Part shown: piece after piece, positions 5,725 through 11,056 of the stretch | Layout of the letters: every line of letters begins with the position of its first letter | Position numbering within the stretch: the stretch's first letter is position 1 | NCBI GenBank assembly: GCA_003161195.1 | Contig: PMOV01000283.1 | Location: 23,932-35,632, forward strand | Reading direction: 5' to 3' | Source: Acidobacteriota bacterium | GTDB lineage: Bacteria; Acidobacteriota; Terriglobia; Acidiferrales; UBA7541 | Length of the DNA: 11,701 bases | Translations under genes and position numbers: made by a program | The notes under the pieces: model-generated | Told to the model about the DNA's origin: nothing | The model's input: only the letters and a program-made list of their open reading frames with translations | The model's database searches: none

Positions 5725-6102
5725 ATGTCTTTAATTAATTTTCGCTATAAAGAGCGGCGTCGCACGGTGCGGGTATCGCTGACGGTGCCACTGACGGTGC
5801 ACGGCAAGAGCTGTGAAGGCGAGAAATTTGCGATTTCCACGCACTCGCAATCGGTGAATCGCCACGGAGCGCTGTTTCATCTGGAGCACCCGGTGACCAT
5901 GGGGCAGCAACTGCTGCTGGTCAACGATCACACCACGGCCAGTGCGGAGTGCCGAGTGATTAATATTCGCCGAGCGCGCGACGGCAAGAATTATGTGGGC
6001 GTGGAATTTGTGAACGAAGACGCGAATTTCTGGCACATGTCCTTCCCCATACCGGGGTCGCGGCCGCTGCGGCGCGCGAATCAATCGAAGCAGACGGCGT
6101 AA
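5725..6102 (+). CDS. PilZ domain protein with a degenerate c-di-GMP motif
   Basis: This 125-residue single-domain protein begins with a basic segment carrying the PilZ RxxxR motif (Arg12 and Arg16 in RRRTVR). Beta strands follow, including VPLTVHG (21-27), SVNRHGALF (43-51), AECRVINI and NYVGVEFVNE. PilZ domains sense cyclic di-GMP and control motility, exopolysaccharide or secretion through partners. In canonical members the second motif is [D/N]xSxxG; here the aligned residues are Ser43, Asn45 and Gly48, so two of three key positions differ. This VNRHGAL version is one I associate with many acidobacterial PilZ proteins, and ligand binding is uncertain. AGAGAAGG at 5706-5713 lies 11 nt before the ATG. 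The candidate sigma-54 promoter upstream would place it under an enhancer-binding activator. No signal peptide. Confidence 0.85.
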   Translation: MSLINFRYKERRRTVRVSLTVPLTVHGKSCEGEKFAISTHSQSVNRHGALFHLEHPVTMGQQLLLVNDHTTASAECRVINIRRARDGKNYVGVEFVNEDANFWHMSFPIPGSRPLRRANQSKQTA

Positions 6103-6117
6103 GTTTTTATTTGGCGT

Positions 6118-6138
6118 GAGCGCGCGATACGCGACGCT
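6118..6138 (+). repeat. GC-rich hairpin after the PilZ gene
   Basis: GAGCGCGCG and CGCG-A-CGCTC form a 9-bp stem with one bulged A and an ATA loop, 16 nt after the PilZ stop codon. No T-run follows, so it is at most a weak terminator or mRNA-stabilising structure ahead of the phosphoesterase gene. Confidence 0.35.
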
Positions 6139-6170
6139 CAGTGGTGTCCCTTTAGATTTTCCCTCTCCAA

Positions 6171-6662
6171 ATGCCTGCCTTTCCGGATGCCGGGTTGCTC
6201 GGGCTGATTTCCGACACGCATGGATTGCTGCGCGAAGAAGCAGTTGCAGCGCTACGTGGCTGCGACCTGATTCTGCATGCCGGGGATGTGGGCGATGCCG
6301 CGATTCTGAGCCGGCTGCGGGATATCGCGCCAGTGGTGGCGATTCGTGGGAATGTCGATACGGAAGTGTGGGCGGACAGGTGGCCGGCTACGGAAGTGGT
6401 CGCTGCAGCGGGTGTGCAGATTTATATGTTGCACGATGTGAATCGGCTGGACCTGACGCCGGAGGCTGCGGGATTTGATGTAGTGCTTAGCGGGCACTCG
6501 CATCAGCCTGGGCAAGTGGTTCGACGCGGCGTGCTATATGTCAACCCCGGGAGCGCGGGGCCGCGACGATTTACGTTGCCCATTAGCGTGGCGAAGTTGG
6601 ATTTGCAGGCGCGGCCGCTACGTGCGGAAATTATTGCGTTGGCAATCGGCGAGCGGAGATAG
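6171..6662 (+). CDS. YfcE/MJ0936-type metallophosphoesterase
   Basis: This 163-residue cytoplasmic protein has the full calcineurin-like phosphoesterase motif set in order. These are DTH with Asp15 and His17 in LISDTHG, GDVGD at 38-42 (Asp39), GN at 60-61 in RGNVD, His88 in MLHD, GHSHQP at 108-113 and NPGS at 125-128. These bind two metal ions (usually Mn). Length and motifs fit the small YfcE/MJ0936 phosphodiesterase subgroup, whose natural substrates are mostly unknown. GNVD replaces the more common GNCD, and His88 is followed by Asp rather than the usual Gly. An in-frame TAG at 6153-6155 limits the start to the ATG at 6171 or internal codons, yet no Shine-Dalgarno sequence is visible. Translation may depend on the PilZ transcript or be leaderless. 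It ends one base before the convergent purine phosphorylase gene. Confidence 0.9.
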   Translation: MPAFPDAGLLGLISDTHGLLREEAVAALRGCDLILHAGDVGDAAILSRLRDIAPVVAIRGNVDTEVWADRWPATEVVAAAGVQIYMLHDVNRLDLTPEAAGFDVVLSGHSHQPGQVVRRGVLYVNPGSAGPRRFTLPISVAKLDLQARPLRAEIIALAIGERR

Positions 6663-6663
6663 G

Positions 6664-7560
6664 TCAGCGCAGTTCGGCGGCGATTTTTGGGATGATGGCT
6701 TGCAGGAGGGCGATGAACTCGCCTTTGACGCGCTGGGCTACTTCTAAAACTTCGGTGTGGACTAGAGGCTGGTCGATGACGCCGGCGGCGGCGTTGGTAA
6801 CACAGGAAATTCCCAGGACGCGGATGCCGCTGTGGCGGGCAGCGATGACCTCCGGGACGGTGGACATACCGACGAGGTCGGCGCCGATCGCGCGCAGGTA
6901 ACGGATTTCCGCGGGAGTTTCGTAGCTTGGTCCGGCGAGGGCGGCGTAGACGCCTTCGGGCATGGCGACGCCGGCGCAGGCGGCTTCCGCGGCGGCGATG
7001 ACGCGAAATTTTCGGTCGTAGGCCATGGTCATGTCTGGAAAGCGGCCGCCGAAGCGGTCGTCGTTGGGACCGGTTAATGGATTTGCGCCTTGCAGGTTGA
7101 GGTGGTCGCTGATTAGGACGAGGCGGCCTTGCGTGAGGTCGAGCCGAATGCCACCCGCGGCGTTGGTGAGGATGACGGCTTGCACGCCCATGCGCGCGAA
7201 GACGCGGATGGGAAACGCGACTTGGTGCACAGAGTAGCCTTCGTAGAGATGAACGCGGCCTTGCATGCCAGCCACGGGCGTCTGGCCGACTTTGCCGATG
7301 ACTAATTTCCCCGCGTGGCCGATGGCTGTGGAGCGCGGGAAGTGCGGGATGTCGGCGTAGGGAATTTTTACGGCGGCGGCAAATTCATCGGCGAAGGCGC
7401 CGAGGCCGGAGCCGAGGACGAGGGCGATCTTCGGGCGGAGTTTGGTCTGGGCGTGGATGAAATTTGCGGCTTGCTGGGCTTGATCGAATTCGCCAACGGG
7501 CATCGCGGATTTGGCTTGAGGCTTGGACGGTTTTTTCGCGGCGCGTGCCTTATTTTTCAT
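6664..7560 (-). CDS. punA: purine nucleoside phosphorylase (trimeric type)
   Basis: It phosphorolyses purine (deoxy)ribonucleosides to base plus (deoxy)ribose-1-phosphate in the cytoplasm. Motifs of the trimeric inosine/guanosine-type family are all present: GSGLG at 50-54, GHAG at 81-84, GRVHLYEG at 101-108, TNAAGG at 132-137, GPSYETPAE at 210-218 with Glu214 matching human Glu201, GMSTVPE at 231-237, and Asn256 in TNAAAG matching human Asn243. The Glu/Asn pair suggests 6-oxopurines. The 298 residues include a 20-25-residue Lys/Ala-rich N-terminal extension not typical of the family. GGAG at 7570-7573, 9 nt before the ATG, supports the long start, whereas Met20 at 7503 has no ribosome site. 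It begins 27 nt after the transporter gene and is probably in its operon. Confidence 0.93.
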   Translation of the reverse strand: MKNKARAAKKPSKPQAKSAMPVGEFDQAQQAANFIHAQTKLRPKIALVLGSGLGAFADEFAAAVKIPYADIPHFPRSTAIGHAGKLVIGKVGQTPVAGMQGRVHLYEGYSVHQVAFPIRVFARMGVQAVILTNAAGGIRLDLTQGRLVLISDHLNLQGANPLTGPNDDRFGGRFPDMTMAYDRKFRVIAAAEAACAGVAMPEGVYAALAGPSYETPAEIRYLRAIGADLVGMSTVPEVIAARHSGIRVLGISCVTNAAAGVIDQPLVHTEVLEVAQRVKGEFIALLQAIIPKIAAELR

Positions 7561-7587
7561 GGCGGAATGCTCCGGCCGCGAGACGGG

Positions 7588-8808
7588 TCATGACAGGATG
7601 CCTACGATAGAGGCGGACATTAAGTTGGCCATGGTGCCGGCCAGCATCGCGCGGATGCCGAAGCGTGCCAATTGCTGGCGTTGCTCTGGCGCCAGCGCCC
7701 CGATGCCGCCGATTTGAATGCCGATGGAGCTGAAATTGGCGAAGCCGCACAGCGCGAACGTGGCAATGGTAAAGCTGCGCGGATCGAGCACGGCCTTCAT
7801 GGTTCCGAGTTGCGCGAAGGCTACGAATTCGTTGAGTACCATGCGCGTGCCCAGCAAATTGCCGATGTTCGCGGCGTCGTGCCAGGGAATGCCGATGAGC
7901 CAGGCGACCGGCGCGAAAGCCCAGCCCAGCACTTCCTGCAAATTATAGGGGAACCAGCCGGCGTAGATGTGGATCCAACCCATGATGGCGTTGAGCAGGG
8001 CGAGGAGCGCGAGGAATACGATCAACATGGCGCCAACGTTCAGCGCCAAATGCAGGCCATCGACGGTGCCGCGCGCAATCGCGCCGAGCACGTTAGCTTC
8101 TTTTTCTGAAGGCGGCATTTCCACGCGTCCCGCGGTGAGCGGGTGCTCGGTTTCCGGCACCAGCATCTTGGCCATGAGCAGCGTGCCGGGGGCGGTCATG
8201 ATCACGGCGGTAAGTAAATTTTTGGCGTCCGCGCCGCCCACGCGAATATAGCCGGCCATCATGCCGCCGGAAATGTGCGCCATGCCGCTGGTCATCACGG
8301 TCATTAACTCGGATTTGGTGAGCTTTGGCAGGAACGGGCGGATGGTGAGCGGCGCTTCCGTCTGACCCATGAAAATGCTCGCGGCAATGTTCAGGGACTC
8401 CGCGCCGCTGGCGCCCATAATTTTGGTCATCAACCAGGCCGCGCCTTTAATGATGAGCTGCATCACACCGAAGTGATAGAGCACCGCAAAAAACGCGGCG
8501 ATGAAGATAATCGTGGGCAACACCTGGAAGGCAAAGCTGAAGCCCAGGTTGGAGTCGGCTTTGCCGATCTCACCGAACAGGAACGCCGAGCCCACGTACG
8601 AAAAATCCAACAACTTCTTGGCGCCCGCGCCGGCCGCGGCGAAGAGCGACCGCCCGGCGGAGACGCGCAGCACAAACAGTCCCAGCGCAAACTGCAATCC
8701 GAGTCCCCAGAGAACGGTTTTGAGCTTGATGGCGCGCCGATCGGTGGAGAAAATGTACGCGCCCGCCAGAATCGCGGCGATGCCGAGCACTCCGACGTAA
8801 CGTCCCAT
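7588..8808 (-). CDS. nupC: concentrative nucleoside transporter (NupC/CNT family)
   Basis: This 406-residue inner-membrane protein imports nucleosides by Na+ or H+ symport. Hydrophobic segments run throughout. The CNT signatures are clear: GQTEAPL (148-154) in the first re-entrant hairpin, NEFVAF (326-331), and CGFANFSSIGIQIGG (354-368). Gln149, Thr150, Glu151, Glu327, Asn358 and Ser361 match the nucleoside-binding residues of the Vibrio cholerae CNT structure. The family usually has 390-420 residues, so it is complete. AAAGGAG at 8814-8820 lies 5 nt before the ATG. The purine phosphorylase follows 27 nt downstream and the pyrimidine phosphorylase precedes it by 145 nt, so the neighbours fit a salvage role. 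An 8-bp inverted repeat sits just upstream of the ribosome site. Purine versus pyrimidine preference cannot be told. Confidence 0.95.
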   Translation of the reverse strand: MGRYVGVLGIAAILAGAYIFSTDRRAIKLKTVLWGLGLQFALGLFVLRVSAGRSLFAAAGAGAKKLLDFSYVGSAFLFGEIGKADSNLGFSFAFQVLPTIIFIAAFFAVLYHFGVMQLIIKGAAWLMTKIMGASGAESLNIAASIFMGQTEAPLTIRPFLPKLTKSELMTVMTSGMAHISGGMMAGYIRVGGADAKNLLTAVIMTAPGTLLMAKMLVPETEHPLTAGRVEMPPSEKEANVLGAIARGTVDGLHLALNVGAMLIVFLALLALLNAIMGWIHIYAGWFPYNLQEVLGWAFAPVAWLIGIPWHDAANIGNLLGTRMVLNEFVAFAQLGTMKAVLDPRSFTIATFALCGFANFSSIGIQIGGIGALAPEQRQQLARFGIRAMLAGTMANLMSASIVGILS

Positions 8809-8823
8809 GCACGCTCCTTTGGT

Positions 8824-8867
8824 GTGGCCGCTTGGCGATTCCGAACAATACTAGAAACGGCGGCCAC
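8824..8867. promoter_or_regulatory. inverted repeat directly upstream of the nupC ribosome site
   Basis: GTGGCCGC (8824-8831) and GCGGCCAC (8860-8867) are perfect 8-bp inverted arms separated by 28 nt. The nearer arm ends 3 nt from the AAAGGAG of nupC. The spacer contains TAGTAT, a possible -10 element on the minus strand, but no good -35 box. It could be an operator pair or an mRNA stem that limits ribosome access. Confidence 0.35.
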
Positions 8868-8905
8868 GCGGCATTTTTTCTGCCGATGTTGAGGGCGGCC
8901 CAGTA

Positions 8906-8929
8906 CCGGTCCGACGACCGGGCGCCGGT
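8906..8929. repeat. two mutually exclusive hairpins in the deoA-nupC gap
   Basis: CCGGTC (8906-8911) pairs with GACCGG (8916-8921) around a 4-nt loop. ACCGG (8917-8921) can instead pair with CCGGT (8925-8929) around a 3-nt loop. The shared segment 8917-8921 makes the two stems exclusive. It sits 25-48 nt after the deoA stop codon. No T-run follows, so classical termination is not supported; an attenuating or RNA-stabilising structure is possible. Confidence 0.3.
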
Positions 8930-8953
8930 TGTCGCTTTGCGGTTCTTGCCGGT

Positions 8954-10270
8954 CTAGGAGCCAGGCTGAATCACGCGGCGGATCAAGGGCGGCAACTCCG
9001 GCGGTGGCTGTGCGCCAATCTCATAGCTTTCGGTGATCATCGTGTGCGCTTCGTCCAACTTGGCGTCGGCATTGTAGTGAATCGTCGCCAGTGGCTGGCC
9101 GCTTGCCACACGGTCGCCGATGCGGAGGTGAAACTCCAGCCCCACGCCGGCATCAATGTGGTCTTCTTTTTTCGCGCGGCCGCCACCCAGAATCGCCAAC
9201 GCGATACCCAATTGTTCGCAGTTGGTGGCGGTAATAAATCCCGCTGCCGGGCTCGGTACGTCCACGCGTGTACGCGCTTGCGGCAACAACTTCGGATTCT
9301 CGACCACGCGCGGGTCGCCGCCCTGCAGCTCAATCGACTGGCGGAATTTCGCTGTGGCCGCACCGCTGGAGATCATTTCCTGCGCCAAGGCGCGGCCTTG
9401 CGCGACGCTGCGGGTCGCTTCACCAAGAAAAAACATCCATGCGGAAAGCTCGATGCTCAGATCGCGCAAATCGGCAGGGCCACCGCCGCGCAACACCTCC
9501 AGCGATTCCACAACTTCATTGCTGTGCCCCGCCATGCGCCCGAGGGGCTGGCTCATATCCGTAATCAACGCCACGACCTTTTTCCCCATGCGCCGCCCGG
9601 TGTCGGCCATCACTTCCGCCAACTGCACGGCATCTTCTTCGCGCTTCATGAAGGCGCCGGAACCGGTTTTCACGTCCAGCACCAGGGCATCGATACCCTC
9701 CGCCATTTTCTTGCTCATGATGGACGCGCAGATCAGGCCAATGCTTTCCACCGTGGCGGTGGCGTCGCGCAACGCGTAGATTTTTTTATCGGCGGGGGCG
9801 ATCTCCGCGGTTTGTCCGATCAAGCCCATGCCGCACGCGGCCAGTACGCGGCGGAATTCGGGAAGCGACAGTGCGGTGTTAAATCCCGGAATGGATTCGA
9901 GTTTATCCAGCGTCCCACCGGTATGACCCAGGCCGCGTCCGCTGATCATCGGCACGGTGAGGCCGCCGGCGGCCACAATGGGCGCCAGAATCAGCGAAGT
10001 CTTATCCCCAACGCCGCCGGTCGAATGTTTGTCGACTTTTTTCCCGGGAATCGACGCATGCTCCAGCACCTCGCCCGAATGCAACATGGTCTCGGTAAGA
10101 AAGGCAATCTCCGCACCGCCCAGCCCGCGCAGCCAGGACGCCATCAACCACGCCGCCATCTGGTAATCCGGAAGATCCCCGCGCGTATATGAGGAAATGA
10201 GGAATTCGATCTCGGGACGGCTGTGTTCGCCACCATCGCGTTTTTTGCGGATCAGGTCAACGGCGCGCAT
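8954..10270 (-). CDS. deoA: thymidine/pyrimidine-nucleoside phosphorylase
   Basis: It phosphorolyses thymidine, deoxyuridine and possibly uridine to base plus (deoxy)ribose-1-phosphate. An N-terminal helical domain (1-66) begins MRAVDLIRKKRDGG. The phosphate-binding segment KHSTGGVGDKTS is at 81-92, and the family signature SGRGLGHTGGTLDKLE at 110-125. Arg168, Ser183 and Lys187 match E. coli DeoA Arg171, Ser186 and Lys190, followed by LDVKTGSGAFMK at 198-209. A C-terminal PYNP_C domain spans about 335-415. Motifs do not separate thymidine-specific from broad pyrimidine (Pdp) enzymes. Length is 438 residues. An ATG at 10303 is also in frame, but family alignment and a predicted transcription start near 10287 favour 10270. 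The ribosome site is weak. It is the first gene of the salvage cluster and sits under a palindromic operator-like site. Confidence 0.94.
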   Translation of the reverse strand: MRAVDLIRKKRDGGEHSRPEIEFLISSYTRGDLPDYQMAAWLMASWLRGLGGAEIAFLTETMLHSGEVLEHASIPGKKVDKHSTGGVGDKTSLILAPIVAAGGLTVPMISGRGLGHTGGTLDKLESIPGFNTALSLPEFRRVLAACGMGLIGQTAEIAPADKKIYALRDATATVESIGLICASIMSKKMAEGIDALVLDVKTGSGAFMKREEDAVQLAEVMADTGRRMGKKVVALITDMSQPLGRMAGHSNEVVESLEVLRGGGPADLRDLSIELSAWMFFLGEATRSVAQGRALAQEMISSGAATAKFRQSIELQGGDPRVVENPKLLPQARTRVDVPSPAAGFITATNCEQLGIALAILGGGRAKKEDHIDAGVGLEFHLRIGDRVASGQPLATIHYNADAKLDEAHTMITESYEIGAQPPPELPPLIRRVIQPGS

Positions 10271-10293
10271 ATTGTTGGCACGGAAAGAAGCGG

Positions 10294-10322
10294 AGCGTAA
10301 CATCCGCGCATGGTCGCGTCAA
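10294..10322 (-). promoter_or_regulatory. predicted deoA promoter with extended -10
   Basis: On the minus strand TTGACG (10317-10322, five of six matches to -35) is followed after 17 nt by TACGCT (10294-10299). The latter is a poor -10 hexamer but is preceded by TGT, an extended -10 element. Transcription would start near 10287, leaving a 17-nt leader. The -35 box shares its first base with the 22-bp palindrome. Confidence 0.42.
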
Positions 10323-10349
10323 CGAATCGCGCGCGCGATTCGTGGCGAC
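10313..10349. promoter_or_regulatory. perfect 22-bp palindrome at the deoA promoter, likely operator
   Basis: Positions 10322-10343 are a perfect palindrome whose half-site is ACGAATCGCGC. Outside it GTCGC (10313-10317) and GCGAC (10345-10349) add a second, slightly asymmetric pair of arms. It abuts the predicted -35 box of deoA, the position expected for a dimeric repressor or an activator. It also lies 26 nt after the stop codon of the NTF2-like gene, so it could act as a transcript-end hairpin, but no T-run follows on the minus strand. Confidence 0.5.
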
Positions 10350-10368
10350 TGGTCGCAGCGGCGCACGC

Positions 10369-10866
10369 TTACAGGGGCTGCAGCGCATCCGGCGGCAAGG
10401 CCGTATTCTGTCCGGAAATGACTTGCCAGCCGCGCGGCCCATTAATGTACACGTGCATCACGCGCATCTGGCTGTTGAAAGGCTTACCGCGATATACGCC
10501 GCGCGCGGTCCACAGGCAGGTGGCCACCGCAAGTTCCTGATAAATGCGCACCTTGATATCGCCGGCCACGAACACCTGATACTTGACGTCGCTCTGCTCG
10601 ATCGCCCGGATAAAATTCGCGCGGTCCACGGGCTGGCCGTGTGACAGGGTACCGGCAAAATCGTCGCTATAGACGCGCCGGAAGAACGTGCCATTGCTCA
10701 ACAGGATGGCGCGCGCGGTTTCGTTTTCAATGTTGACGATTTCCTGGCGCTGCATTTCCGGATTGGGAGGAGGATTACTGTCGGGATCGGTCACATACTG
10801 CTGCGCCCGCGCGCAGGAGCCTACCACCAGGAACAGGGCCAACAGCGCGGCAATTCGATACCACAT
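10369..10866 (-). CDS. exported NTF2-like/SnoaL (DUF4440-like) protein
   Basis: This 165-residue protein has an N-terminal export signal: hydrophobic residues 5-16 after MWYR, with possible cleavage after ARA at residue 21. A cysteine at 18 (VGSC) resembles a loose lipobox, so a lipoprotein is possible. After a proline-rich linker (DPDSNPPPNPEM), helices at about 38-58 and 81-92 and strands such as KYQVFVAGDIKVRIY (95-109), VATCLWTARGVY (114-125), MRVMHVYING and GWQVISGQNT give the cone-shaped NTF2-like pattern of DUF4440/SnoaL proteins. These are ligand-binding or enzymatic scaffolds with no general function. AAGGAG at 10878-10883 lies 11 nt before the ATG. It precedes deoA by 98 nt in the same direction, but each has its own predicted promoter, so a joint role is not implied. 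Confidence 0.82.
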   Translation of the reverse strand: MWYRIAALLALFLVVGSCARAQQYVTDPDSNPPPNPEMQRQEIVNIENETARAILLSNGTFFRRVYSDDFAGTLSHGQPVDRANFIRAIEQSDVKYQVFVAGDIKVRIYQELAVATCLWTARGVYRGKPFNSQMRVMHVYINGPRGWQVISGQNTALPPDALQPL

Positions 10867-10897
10867 TTCGGCAAACGCTCCTTGCGTGCGGAGGCGA

Positions 10898-10909
10898 GCA
10901 GTGCACTGC
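10898..10909. repeat. 12-bp perfect palindrome in the leader of the NTF2-like gene
   Basis: GCAGTGCACTGC is a perfect palindrome between the predicted transcription start (near 10925) and the ribosome site (10878-10883). It could be an operator or a small leader hairpin. Confidence 0.35.
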
Positions 10910-10931
10910 CATGAAATAGCGCCTGTCCTTC

Positions 10932-10959
10932 ATCATAGGAGTTCCCGCGAGGCATACAA
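10932..10959 (-). promoter_or_regulatory. predicted promoter of the NTF2-like gene
   Basis: On the minus strand TTGTAT (10954-10959) is followed after 16 nt by TATGAT (10932-10937), one mismatch from the -10 consensus. Transcription would start near 10925, about 59 nt before the ATG. The -35 box lies inside the first of two direct repeats. Confidence 0.45.
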
Positions 10960-10989
10960 CGGCGCTTGTCCTGTTATACACGGGCGCTT
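10954..10989. repeat. two 14-bp direct repeats, 22-bp period, at the NTF2-like gene promoter
   Basis: ATACAACGGCGCTT (10954-10967) and ATACACGGGCGCTT (10976-10989) differ at two positions. They are 22 bp apart, about two helical turns, on the same face of the DNA. The first covers the predicted -35 box. A partial third copy of the GCGCYTGTCCTK part occurs at 10919-10930. Tandem same-face repeats at a -35 box are typical of activator or response-regulator binding. Confidence 0.4.
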
Positions 10990-11011
10990 TTGGAACAGGT
11001 TAGATTCATCC

Positions 11012-11042
11012 CCACTAGTGGACACTCCGAAAGGCTCTCGGA
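11012..11042. repeat. inverted repeats after the beta-barrel gene
   Basis: CCACTAGTGG (11012-11021) is a perfect 10-bp palindrome, and TCCGA/TCGGA (11026-11042) is a 5-bp stem with a 7-nt loop. Both lie just past the stop codon of the barrel gene. No T-run follows on the minus strand, so they are weak terminator candidates. Confidence 0.28.
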
Positions 11043-11056
11043 CATCCAGACGAGGC

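Noticed and set aside
5408..5734. 108-codon frame in the gap before the PilZ gene
   Set aside because: It starts at GTG without a ribosome site, overlaps the PilZ start and shows no protein-like pattern; the promoter-like elements explain the region better.
9044..10192. 382-codon plus-strand frame antisense to deoA
   Set aside because: It overlaps a gene with complete thymidine phosphorylase motifs; the product is low-complexity and family-less.
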